Program-made: the position numbers and the translations under genes
From: JAGPKI01 sp052034135
Lineage (GTDB): Bacteria > Caldisericota > Caldisericia > UBA6126 > JAGPKI01
Assembly (NCBI GenBank): GCA_052034135.1
Contig: JBPOJC010000060.1
Coordinates: forward strand, 1 to 12,246
Length of the DNA: 12,246 bases
Direction of reading: 5' to 3'
Notes under the pieces: model-generated
Told to the model about the DNA's origin: nothing
Databases searched by the model: none
Seen by the model: only the letters and a program-made list of their open reading frames with translations
In this document: piece after piece, positions 1-6,736 of the stretch
Numbering within the stretch: the first letter of the stretch is position 1
Layout: each line of letters begins with the position of its first letter

Positions 1-127
1 TGTAGCTCCAATAATAGTCCAAGGTAGAACATTTGTTCCTGTAAGATTTGTCTCAGAAAACCTTGGAGCTTCTGTTGAATGGATTGCCCAAGAAGAAAAG
101 ATAATAATTAAGTATCCCAAGATTTAA
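1..127 (+). CDS. 3' end of a protein with a copper amine oxidase N-terminal-like domain (partial)
   Basis: Only the last 41 codons are present, in frame from base 2 and ending at a TAA at 125-127. The visible peptide contains GRTFVPVRFVSENLGASVEW followed by a short Ile-rich strand and a Lys/Pro end. This matches the repeated unit of the copper amine oxidase N-terminal-like family (PF07833 type), whose consensus is roughly GRTLVPLRFVAEALGAEVEWD. In clostridia and related thermophiles this domain usually sits at one end of secreted or cell-wall-associated proteins and rarely has amine oxidase activity. The upstream part, including any signal peptide or catalytic domain, lies outside the window, so the protein's role cannot be stated. 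Domain recognition is confident; function is unknown. Confidence 0.8.
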   Translation, partial: VAPIIVQGRTFVPVRFVSENLGASVEWIAQEEKIIIKYPKI

Positions 128-168
128 TGTTAATTCGCGAAGATATTTGCGATTTGATTTATGCCAGG

Positions 169-205
169 AACTAAGCTTATGCTATTTAGTTTCATAAGTT
201 TAGTT
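169..205. repeat. 13-bp inverted repeat with 11-nt loop in the tig upstream region
   Basis: AACTAAGCTTATG (169-181) pairs with CATAAGTTTAGTT (193-205) over 13 positions, with one G-U wobble (175/199) and an 11-nt loop. There is no T-run after the right arm, so it is a poor intrinsic terminator for the upstream gene. It could be a DNA operator or an mRNA 3' end structure. It carries one CTTATG and one CATAAG hexamer, related to the palindrome at 211-225. The pairing is seen directly; the role is inference. Confidence 0.5.
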
Positions 206-210
206 AGAAA

Positions 211-225
211 TCTTATCCGATAAGA
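211..225. promoter_or_regulatory. perfect 7-1-7 palindrome, candidate operator of the tig operon
   Basis: TCTTATC (211-217), a single C, then GATAAGA (219-225) form a perfect dyad. A one-base centre cannot make an RNA hairpin, which favours a protein-binding DNA site. The centre (218) falls about 36 bases upstream of the expected transcription start of the promoter at 239-247, where the -35 element would lie. It is not CIRCE (HrcA) and not the CtsR heptad repeat, the usual heat-shock operators of Gram-positive clp genes. The binding factor is unknown. Confidence 0.4.
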
Positions 226-238
226 AGAACTTAAAATA

Positions 239-247
239 TGGTATACT
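239..247 (+). promoter_or_regulatory. extended -10 promoter of the tig-clpP-lon operon
   Basis: TGGTATACT fits the extended -10 consensus TGnTATAAT with one hexamer mismatch. The -35 window 17 bp upstream (219-224, GATAAG) does not resemble TTGACA, as expected for an extended -10 promoter or one that needs an activator. Transcription would start near 254, leaving a leader of about 30 nt that contains the strong Shine-Dalgarno at 272-280. The surroundings resemble the rodZ promoter at 4568-4576. Confidence 0.55.
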
Positions 248-271
248 TTTATATTGATTGAATAAGATATT

Positions 272-280
272 AAAGGAGGA
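272..280 (+). promoter_or_regulatory. Shine-Dalgarno that fixes the TTG start of tig
   Basis: AAAGGAGGA is a near-perfect anti-16S match, 5 nt before the TTG at 286. It is among the strongest ribosome binding sites in the window and compensates for the non-ATG start codon. Confidence 0.85.
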
Positions 281-285
281 TTATT

Positions 286-1560
286 TTGGAAATAACGGAG
301 TATTATATTGAAAAAAATGTAGTACATGCAAAGATAAATTTTGATGCTACCGAAGTAGATAACGCTTTTAAACAGGCTTATAATGAACTTTTATCAACTG
401 TTAATGTGCCTGGATTTAGAAAAGGTCATGTTCCTTATGGTGTTTTCAAAGGTTTTGTAAACAAAGAAAAATTTGAGGATAAGGTTATGTCTAAATTAAT
501 TGAAGATGGTATTAAATTATTTTTTGAAGAGAAAAAAGATCTTGACCTTATTGATCTACCCAATGTTTCTGTAACAGATGAAAAACTTATTGAAGGAAAA
601 CCTTATTCATTAGAAATAACTGCATCTATTTTTCCTGAAGTAGTTTTACCTCCCATAGAAGGGGTTGAATTAGAAGTTAAATTAAATAAAGATAAAGAAT
701 CAATATTAAACGATAAAATAAACGCTCTTTTGGAAGCAAACGCAACTTTTATAGACAAAGAAGGAGATCCATCAATTGGAGACTGGGCTGTCGTTGAATA
801 TTATATTGAAGGAGTTTCTGGCGAAAAAGGGAGGGTCGACACTGTAATTGTTGAGCTCGGGAAGGAGCAATTTTACCCAGATACCGATAAAGAGCTTATG
901 AATATGAAAAATGGTGAAGAAAAAGTAATAGAGCGTCAACTTTCTGATGGTTCTAATATATTAATTCATACTAAAATGCTTGGTTTCAAGCAAAAGGTTT
1001 TACCTACTTTTTCAGAGGAATTCCTTAAAAGCATAAATTACGAAGGAGATATGGCTCAATTCTTAGAGGAAAAAAATAAAGAAGCTTTGGAAGAAGAAGA
1101 AAAAGAGAAGAAAAATGCCCAACTGAATTCAGTTTTTACTTATCTATCTGAAAATTCCAAAATAGAAGATATACCTGAGGATTTGATTAATTCATACATA
1201 GATGATGATATTAAATCTTTCGAGGATGAAATTAATAAATCGAATTTAACCATGGATGAGTTTTTAAAGCAGACCGATCAAACAATCGATTCTTTAAGAG
1301 AAAATTTTAGACCGCGTGCTCTTTTACAGGTAAAAATTGACCTAATATTAAGAGAATTAATAAGTAAAAACCCTCAATTTGTTCCAGATGATAAAGAGGT
1401 GGAAGCAAAAGCATCTGAGATAATGGGTAAATATAAAGATAGAGATATGAATATGAAAGATGTTAAAAATTATGTTCGAAACTTGATTGCAAGAGAGAAA
1501 GCGGTTGAATACCTGCTTTCAAATTTTAAATTTAAATATGTTAAGGAGGAAAATAAATAA
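286..1560 (+). CDS. tig: trigger factor, ribosome-associated chaperone
   Basis: Trigger factor docks on ribosomal protein L23 at the exit tunnel and shelters nascent chains. The 424-residue length is close to the usual ~430. The N-terminal domain (about 1-115) has the ribosome-binding loop GFRKGHVP at 43-50 (canonical GFRKGKxP, here with His at 48). A degenerate FKBP-type prolyl isomerase domain follows at about 155-238, recognisable from GDWAVVEYYIEG and a LMNMKNGEEKV segment. A charged, helical substrate-binding domain fills 240-424, starting at LPTFSEEF. The start is TTG, chosen because AAAGGAGGA at 272-280 lies 5 nt upstream and the family N-terminus begins here. It is the first gene of an operon with clpP and lon; the clpP ribosome binding site is inside its 3' end. 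Identification is firm; isomerase activity is uncertain because the FKBP loop reads FYPDTD rather than FIPGFE. Confidence 0.95.
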   Translation: MEITEYYIEKNVVHAKINFDATEVDNAFKQAYNELLSTVNVPGFRKGHVPYGVFKGFVNKEKFEDKVMSKLIEDGIKLFFEEKKDLDLIDLPNVSVTDEKLIEGKPYSLEITASIFPEVVLPPIEGVELEVKLNKDKESILNDKINALLEANATFIDKEGDPSIGDWAVVEYYIEGVSGEKGRVDTVIVELGKEQFYPDTDKELMNMKNGEEKVIERQLSDGSNILIHTKMLGFKQKVLPTFSEEFLKSINYEGDMAQFLEEKNKEALEEEEKEKKNAQLNSVFTYLSENSKIEDIPEDLINSYIDDDIKSFEDEINKSNLTMDEFLKQTDQTIDSLRENFRPRALLQVKIDLILRELISKNPQFVPDDKEVEAKASEIMGKYKDRDMNMKDVKNYVRNLIAREKAVEYLLSNFKFKYVKEENK

Positions 1561-2151
1561 ATGCCATTAGTACCATGGGTAATTGAACAAACCGCATATG
1601 GAGAAAGGCAATATGATATATATTCTCGTCTTTTAAAGGATAGAATAATATTTATAGGTGGAGATATTATTGATGATAATGTTGCCAATGTTGTAATTGC
1701 ACAATTGCTTTTTTTAACTGCAGAGAATGATGCAAAAGATATATCTTTATACATAAATAGCCCTGGAGGTCTTGTTACTGCAGGGTTAGCTATTTATGAT
1801 ACGATTCAATACGTTAAACCAGCTGTATCTACAATATGTATTGGTTTAGCTGCAAGTATGGGGGCTTTCCTTTTGGCTGCTGGCACAAAAGGAAGAAGAT
1901 ATGCATTGCCTCATTCAAGAATTATGATTCATCAGCCTCTTGGAGGAGCACAAGGGCCTGCAACTGATGTAGAAATACAAGCTAAGGAGCTTTTAAAAAT
2001 GCGTTCTTTGTTAAATGAGATTTTAGCTAAACATACAGGACAACCAATAAAAAGAATTGAACAGGATACTGAAAGAGATTTTTATATGTCTCCTGAAGAG
2101 GCTAAGGAATATGGAATAATCGATGAAATTATTATTAGAGGAGGAATTTAA
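1561..2151 (+). CDS. clpP: ATP-dependent Clp protease proteolytic subunit (serine peptidase)
   Basis: ClpP forms a 14-subunit barrel that degrades proteins unfolded and fed in by an AAA+ partner (ClpX, ClpA or ClpC). The 196-residue protein is full length without a long propeptide. The catalytic triad is complete: Ser99 in GLAASMGAFL, His124 in RIMIHQP, and Asp173 in ERDFYMSPEEA. The oxyanion-strand motif NSPGG is at 66-70. The ATG follows the tig stop directly, with AAGGAGG at 1543-1549 placed 11 nt upstream, so translation is probably coupled. In many bacteria the order is tig-clpP-clpX-lon; here lon follows clpP after 9 bases and no unfoldase gene lies between them, so the partner must be encoded elsewhere. 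Identification is firm. Confidence 0.98.
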   Translation: MPLVPWVIEQTAYGERQYDIYSRLLKDRIIFIGGDIIDDNVANVVIAQLLFLTAENDAKDISLYINSPGGLVTAGLAIYDTIQYVKPAVSTICIGLAASMGAFLLAAGTKGRRYALPHSRIMIHQPLGGAQGPATDVEIQAKELLKMRSLLNEILAKHTGQPIKRIEQDTERDFYMSPEEAKEYGIIDEIIIRGGI

Positions 2152-2160
2152 GTATAAGTA

Positions 2161-4524
2161 ATGACAAAAAGTGAAAATAAAAAGGATAAAATCAACATTT
2201 CGTCTACGAGAAGGGCGAGCCTTCTTCCAATTAGAAATGTTGTAATATTTCCAAATATTGTTCAACCTATAACTGTTGGAAGAGAAAAATCAGTTAATGC
2301 TATTGAAGAAGCACTAAAGAAGGACCGTTTCATAGTTGTTGCTACTCAGAAAAACGAACAAGTAGATGATCCAGATCCTGAAGATATATATGATGTAGGG
2401 GTTCTTGCTGAAATTCTGCAAGTCATAAAACTTCCTGACGGAACCTTAAGAGCAATAATTGAAGGTTTAAATAGAGTAAAAATATTAAATTATATTAGAA
2501 GAGAAGGTTTATTTGAAGTAGAAATTGAAGTTTGCATACCTTCAATTGAAACTACACCTTTTATTAATGCTTTATCAAGGGAAGTTATTAATCTTTTTGA
2601 GCAATACTACCAATTGAACAAGAGGTTCTCCCCTGAAAATTATATTGACCTTATTAACATTAAAGATCCAAATAGACTTTCTGATCTCGTTTCATCTTCA
2701 ATGGTTCTCGGTATAGAGGAAAAACAAGAGATTCTTAATATATTTGACATCGAGGAGAGGCTTAAAAAGCTTGTCGAAATGTTAAAGCGAGAAATAGAAG
2801 TGCTTGAATTACAAGGGAAAATCGAAACAGAAATTAAAAATAAGTTTGATAAAACTCAAAAAGATTTCTACTTAAGAGAACAACTTAAAGCAATCCAGCG
2901 AGAGCTTGGGGATATTGAAGGTGAAGAATACTCAGAAGAAGCAGCTGTTTATAGAAACAAGATTAATTCGATAAACTTGCCTGAAGAAGTTAAAAAGATC
3001 GTTGACGAAGAGCTTAAAAGGTTAGCAAAAATGCCTCCTATGATGGCAGAAGCTGGTGTTGTAAGAAATTATCTTGACTGGATTCTTGCGCTCCCTTGGG
3101 ATCAAGAAACAGCTGATCAACTTGACTTAATTGAAGCCAAAAAAATACTTGACGAGGATCATTATGGGTTAGAAGACGTTAAGGAAAGGATTCTTGAATA
3201 TTTAGCGGTAAGAAAGTTAAGCAAAAATGTTAAATCACCCATTTTATGCCTTGTAGGTCCACCGGGAGTTGGGAAAACTTCTCTTGGAAAATCAATAGCA
3301 AGAGCTATGGGCAGGAACTTCGTTCGTATTTCTTTAGGCGGAATAAGGGATGAAGCAGAAATAAGAGGCCATAGAAGAACTTATGTTGGGGCATTACCTG
3401 GTAGAATAATCCAAGGAATCAAACAAGCTCAGACAAAGAACCCAGTATTTCTTCTCGATGAAATTGATAAAATTGGAATAGATTTTAGAGGAGACCCTGC
3501 TTCAGCATTATTAGAAGCTCTCGATCCAGAGCAAAATAGTGCCTTTTCAGATCATTATCTCGAAATTCCATTTGATTTATCAAAAGTATTTTTTATAACT
3601 ACTGGAAACGTTATTCATACTATTCCACCAGCACTTCGTGATAGAATGGAAATAATTACCATACCAGGTTATACCGTTGAAGAAAAAGTAGAAATAGCTA
3701 AAGGTTTTTTAATTCCTAAACAGTTAGAAGCAAATGGATTAACAAATTCAGATGTAGAAATCACGGAAGAAGCTTTATATAAATTAATTCAAGAATACAC
3801 GCTCGAAGCTGGTGTTCGCGAATTAGAGCGTAAAATTGCAAAAATTTATAGAAAAATTGCCCTTAAAAAGGCTGAATCTGATAGTAAATTTAAGAAAGTT
3901 ATCGTGTCTCCTAAAAATATTTTTGATTTTCTTAAAATACCTGTGTTCAGGCACGAAGTAGCAGGAAAAAAGAATGATCCTGGTGTAGTAACAGGTTTAA
4001 CAGTAACTGAATATGGTGGAGAAATTATTTTTATTGAATCTACAAAAATGGCAGGAAAAGGTAATTTGATTCTTACAGGTCAGCTTGGCGATGTTATGAA
4101 AGAAAGCGCTTCTGCTGCTCTAAGTTTTATACGAAGTAATGCAACTAAATTTTCGCTTGATCCAAATTTTTACGAAAATATAGATATTCACATTCATGTT
4201 CCTGAAGGAGCTATTCCAAAAGATGGTCCTTCAGCTGGAGTTGCAATATGTGCATCGCTTTTTTCACTTCTACTAAATAAACAAATTCCTGCAGATGTTG
4301 CCATGACTGGCGAAATAACATTACAGGGGAGAATTATACCAATAGGCGGGCTCAAGGATAAATTACTTGCCGCACAAAGAGCTGGAGTTAAGACTGTAAT
4401 CATTCCTAAAGAAAATAATAAAGATTTAGCAGAAGTGCCACAAAACATTTTAGATGAGCTTACAATTATAGAGGTAAGTGATTTTTCTGAAGTTTACGAA
4501 GAGCTATTTTTAGAAAAAAAGTAA
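2161..4524 (+). CDS. lon: ATP-dependent Lon protease (LonA type)
   Basis: Lon is a cytoplasmic hexameric AAA+ serine protease that removes misfolded and short-lived regulatory proteins. The 787 residues match bacterial LonA. Order: N-terminal substrate-binding domain (about 20-210, opening LPIRNVVIFPNIVQP); coiled helical region (about 210-310); AAA+ module with Walker A GPPGVGKTS at 366-374 and Walker B FLLDEIDK at 430-437; C-terminal protease domain with catalytic Ser691 in KDGPSAG and Lys734 in GGLKDK, giving the family's Ser-Lys dyad at the same 43-residue spacing as E. coli Lon. An in-frame TAA at 2155-2157 rules out a longer start. The nearest Shine-Dalgarno, AGGAGG at 2139-2144 inside clpP, is 16 nt away, which is unusually far. 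An AT-rich hairpin covers its stop codon. Identification is firm. Confidence 0.98.
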   Translation: MTKSENKKDKINISSTRRASLLPIRNVVIFPNIVQPITVGREKSVNAIEEALKKDRFIVVATQKNEQVDDPDPEDIYDVGVLAEILQVIKLPDGTLRAIIEGLNRVKILNYIRREGLFEVEIEVCIPSIETTPFINALSREVINLFEQYYQLNKRFSPENYIDLINIKDPNRLSDLVSSSMVLGIEEKQEILNIFDIEERLKKLVEMLKREIEVLELQGKIETEIKNKFDKTQKDFYLREQLKAIQRELGDIEGEEYSEEAAVYRNKINSINLPEEVKKIVDEELKRLAKMPPMMAEAGVVRNYLDWILALPWDQETADQLDLIEAKKILDEDHYGLEDVKERILEYLAVRKLSKNVKSPILCLVGPPGVGKTSLGKSIARAMGRNFVRISLGGIRDEAEIRGHRRTYVGALPGRIIQGIKQAQTKNPVFLLDEIDKIGIDFRGDPASALLEALDPEQNSAFSDHYLEIPFDLSKVFFITTGNVIHTIPPALRDRMEIITIPGYTVEEKVEIAKGFLIPKQLEANGLTNSDVEITEEALYKLIQEYTLEAGVRELERKIAKIYRKIALKKAESDSKFKKVIVSPKNIFDFLKIPVFRHEVAGKKNDPGVVTGLTVTEYGGEIIFIESTKMAGKGNLILTGQLGDVMKESASAALSFIRSNATKFSLDPNFYENIDIHIHVPEGAIPKDGPSAGVAICASLFSLLLNKQIPADVAMTGEITLQGRIIPIGGLKDKLLAAQRAGVKTVIIPKENNKDLAEVPQNILDELTIIEVSDFSEVYEELFLEKK

Positions 4525-4552
4525 AATTAATATTTTTACTTTATAAATTTTT
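4518..4552 (+). terminator. weak AT-only hairpin at the end of lon, possible terminator
   Basis: AAAGTAAAA (4518-4526) pairs perfectly with TTTTACTTT (4534-4542) across a 7-nt loop, and a T-rich stretch follows at 4548-4552. The lon TAA (4522-4524) lies in the left arm. The stem has a single G-C pair and the T-run is offset by 5 nt, so termination would be inefficient; in such AT-rich DNA the pairing could be chance. Confidence 0.3.
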
Positions 4553-4567
4553 GAAATACTCTAAATT

Positions 4568-4576
4568 TGGTATAAA
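4568..4576 (+). promoter_or_regulatory. extended -10 promoter of rodZ, giving a nearly leaderless mRNA
   Basis: TGGTATAAA is an extended -10 element. TTGAAA at 4551-4556 resembles a -35 but the 14-bp spacer is too short for a standard promoter. Transcription would begin around 4582-4584, only about 4-6 nt before the rodZ ATG, leaving no room for a Shine-Dalgarno, and none is visible. The context shares the pattern AT(A/T)TGGTATA with the tig promoter. Confidence 0.5.
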
Positions 4577-4587
4577 ATTATATAAGT

Positions 4588-5424
4588 ATGGAAACTATAG
4601 GCGAGATACTTAGAAATAAAAGATTAGAAAAGGGTTTAACATTAGAAGATGTTTCTAAGCTTGTAAAAATAAGAAAAAAATATTTGGAAGCATTAGAAAG
4701 TGGTAATTATAATGAAATACCTGGAAAGGTTTACGTAAAGAGTTTTTTAAAAATTTATTCTGACTTTCTTGGACTTGATAGGTTTTATATTTTAAAGAGA
4801 TATCAAAGCGAAATGATGCCAGAAGAAAATATCATCATTCCCCCTACATATTATATGCCTGTCAATAATAAGATATCAAGAAGAGCTTCACGAACAAAAA
4901 ACTTACTTTATATAATTGCCGCAATTATAGGAGTAGTTTTAATTATCTGGGGGATCAATAGGTTGAGGTTGTCTCATTCTCCTTCTAATATTATAAACGA
5001 TGAAACAATCGAGAGTTCTTATTACTCAAGTAATCAAATTGAACTCCCTGAAATTGAAATACCCATTGAAGAGATTGTACCCACGCCAAAACCTCAAGAA
5101 ATAAAACATAATTTTGATAAATTAACATTAAGCATTAATAGCGCTGATTATAGCTGGGTTAGCAAAACTATAGATGGTAAGAATACCATCTCATATACAA
5201 TGCTTCCAAATAAAAGTGAATCCTTAGAAGCGCAGAAAAGCGTTAATCTCCGAATTGGTAATGCTAATGGAGTAAAGATTAACGTGAATGGTTTTGACCT
5301 TGGTAGCTTAGGTAAATCTGGCGAAGTAATTGATTTAAGGATTACGCTTAACCCAAAAGAATCTATTCAGGTAGAGATCAAAAGAGGAAATGGAAGCATT
5401 GAAAAAAAGATACTCAAAGATTAA
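4588..5424 (+). CDS. rodZ: RodZ-like cell-shape protein: cytoplasmic HTH domain, one membrane span, extracytoplasmic DUF4115 domain
   Basis: RodZ is a bitopic membrane protein that links MreB filaments to the elongation machinery in rod-shaped cells. Residues 1-70 form a Cro/XRE-like helix-turn-helix (IGEILRNKRLEKGLTLEDVS, then KIRKKYLEALESGNYNEIPG), the MreB-binding type. A basic stretch (RRASRTK, 98-104) precedes a membrane helix at about 105-122 rich in Ile/Leu/Val/Ala. A Ser/Glu/Pro-rich linker (about 130-172) leads to a beta-rich C-terminal domain (about 176-262) of the DUF4115 kind. The 278 residues are typical. The ATG is well fixed because the HTH motif starts at residue 4 as in homologues, yet no Shine-Dalgarno precedes it. 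rimO overlaps its 3' end. It is the first gene of the recA cluster. In the absence of mreB here, the shape role is inferred from the family. Confidence 0.9.
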   Translation: METIGEILRNKRLEKGLTLEDVSKLVKIRKKYLEALESGNYNEIPGKVYVKSFLKIYSDFLGLDRFYILKRYQSEMMPEENIIIPPTYYMPVNNKISRRASRTKNLLYIIAAIIGVVLIIWGINRLRLSHSPSNIINDETIESSYYSSNQIELPEIEIPIEEIVPTPKPQEIKHNFDKLTLSINSADYSWVSKTIDGKNTISYTMLPNKSESLEAQKSVNLRIGNANGVKINVNGFDLGSLGKSGEVIDLRITLNPKESIQVEIKRGNGSIEKKILKD

Positions 5425-6733
5425 CAATAATAAATCTGCATCTGTAATAAGTTTAGGATGCCCCAAGAACTTAGTTAGCTCTGAAAATCTATGCGGTTAT
5501 TTTAAAGAAAATGGATATACTTTAACAAATCTTTTTTCAACTCCACAACCAGTTGATGTAGTTGTAATTAATACCTGTTCGTTCATAAAAAGCGCTCGAA
5601 GAGAAGCATTAGACACAATAAAAAAAGTCCTTGCTTATAAAGATGAAGGAATGTGCAGAAATGTTGTAGTGACAGGTTGTTATGCACAGAGATTTGCTTC
5701 AGAGCTTAAAGAAAAAGTACCTGATGTTGATTTTATTAGTTCTAATAATTCTTTAAGCGAAATGTCGAATTTTCTGAACCTTAAAAGTGAATCTAATTTT
5801 AAAAGAATACTTTCCACCAATTACTATGCTTACCTAAAGATTTCTGAGGGTTGTGATAGAAGTTGTTCTTTTTGCTTAATACCTTCTATAAAAGGAAAAT
5901 TTAAAAGTAGACCAATATCTTCAATTCTTGATGAAGCTTCTATGCTTGTTTCTGAGTACGGAATTAAAGAACTGATACTAATAGCTCAGGATACAGAAAG
6001 TTATGGTAAAGATATTTCGCTTAAAAATGGGCTTATAACACTTACTGAAAAATTGTCAAAAATAAATGATTTAGAGTGGATTAGGGTAATGTATCTTTTC
6101 CCAACTGAAAATTTAGAATTTTTTAGAGAATTACTATCAATTGATAAAGTTGTTAGCTATCTTGATATACCTCTTCAGCATTCTTCAGCTAAGATATTGA
6201 AAAAAATGAATAGACCTACAAATGTTATAAATTTTACTGATAATTTAATGAAATTAAGAAATGAATTTGAAAATCTTGCACTCAGATCGACCTTTATTGT
6301 TGGCTTTCCGGGAGAAGATGACATAACTTTCAATGAACTTATAAACTTTTTAAAAATTTATAAGTTTGATAGAGTTGGGTTTTTCCCGTATTCTAAGGAG
6401 AAGTTTACTGAGGCATACTCCTTGACTGATCAAGTTAGTAGTAAAGTAAAACAAGAAAGATTAAAAGTAGCTTATGAAACACAAAAAGATATATCTACTG
6501 AAATAAGGGAAAGATTTATTGGGAAATCAATGGATGCTTTAATTGAAGGTTTTTTAGATAAAGAAGGTTATGCTTTTGGAAGAACAGAACGTGATGCCCC
6601 TGAGATTGATGAAGGAATAATAATTAAAGGAAATACCGAATATTTAAAGAAAAATGTTGGGGAAGTTATTAAAGTAAAGATAACTGACTCAATCGATTAT
6701 AACCTTATGGGTGAAAGTGAAACATCGAGTTAA
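5390..6733 (+). CDS. rimO: ribosomal protein S12 methylthiotransferase (radical SAM)
   Basis: RimO adds a methylthio group to a conserved Asp of ribosomal protein S12 using two [4Fe-4S] clusters and S-adenosylmethionine. The N-terminal MTTase domain has its cluster cysteines at C24 (SLGCPKN), C63 (NTCSFI) and C97 (VTGCYAQ). The radical SAM cysteines are C155, C159 and C162 in EGCDRSCSFC. A TRAM domain occupies about 378-440. RimO rather than MiaB or MtaB is indicated by SLGCPKN, PLQHSS and the ERDAPEID segment near 400-407. The first codon is uncertain: the ATG at 5390 has GAGG only 2 nt upstream, while a TTG at 5399 (444 residues) lies 10 nt after AGAGGA at 5383-5388. Either start overlaps rodZ by 26-35 nt. 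The next gene begins 3 nt after its stop; the pgsA often found there is missing. Confidence 0.95.
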   Translation: MEALKKRYSKINNNKSASVISLGCPKNLVSSENLCGYFKENGYTLTNLFSTPQPVDVVVINTCSFIKSARREALDTIKKVLAYKDEGMCRNVVVTGCYAQRFASELKEKVPDVDFISSNNSLSEMSNFLNLKSESNFKRILSTNYYAYLKISEGCDRSCSFCLIPSIKGKFKSRPISSILDEASMLVSEYGIKELILIAQDTESYGKDISLKNGLITLTEKLSKINDLEWIRVMYLFPTENLEFFRELLSIDKVVSYLDIPLQHSSAKILKKMNRPTNVINFTDNLMKLRNEFENLALRSTFIVGFPGEDDITFNELINFLKIYKFDRVGFFPYSKEKFTEAYSLTDQVSSKVKQERLKVAYETQKDISTEIRERFIGKSMDALIEGFLDKEGYAFGRTERDAPEIDEGIIIKGNTEYLKKNVGEVIKVKITDSIDYNLMGESETSS

Positions 6734-6736
6734 TAA

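Noticed and set aside
135..152. TCGC...GCGA hairpin just after the first gene, as a terminator
   Set aside because: The stem is four pairs plus two across a bulge, and the following TTTGATTT is not a proper T-run.
130..327. Minus-strand 65-codon reading frame covering the tig upstream region
   Set aside because: It overlaps the promoter, dyads and start of tig, has no recognisable domain or ribosome binding site, and its Ile/Asn/Tyr-rich composition is what AT-rich non-coding DNA gives.
4194..4448. Minus-strand reading frame opposite the lon protease domain
   Set aside because: The plus strand encodes the highly conserved Lon catalytic region; the antisense frame has no family resemblance and is a shadow. 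The same holds for the antisense frames near 1470-1754, 2023-2265, 6730-7020, 7190-7405, 8551-8790 and 9881-10066.
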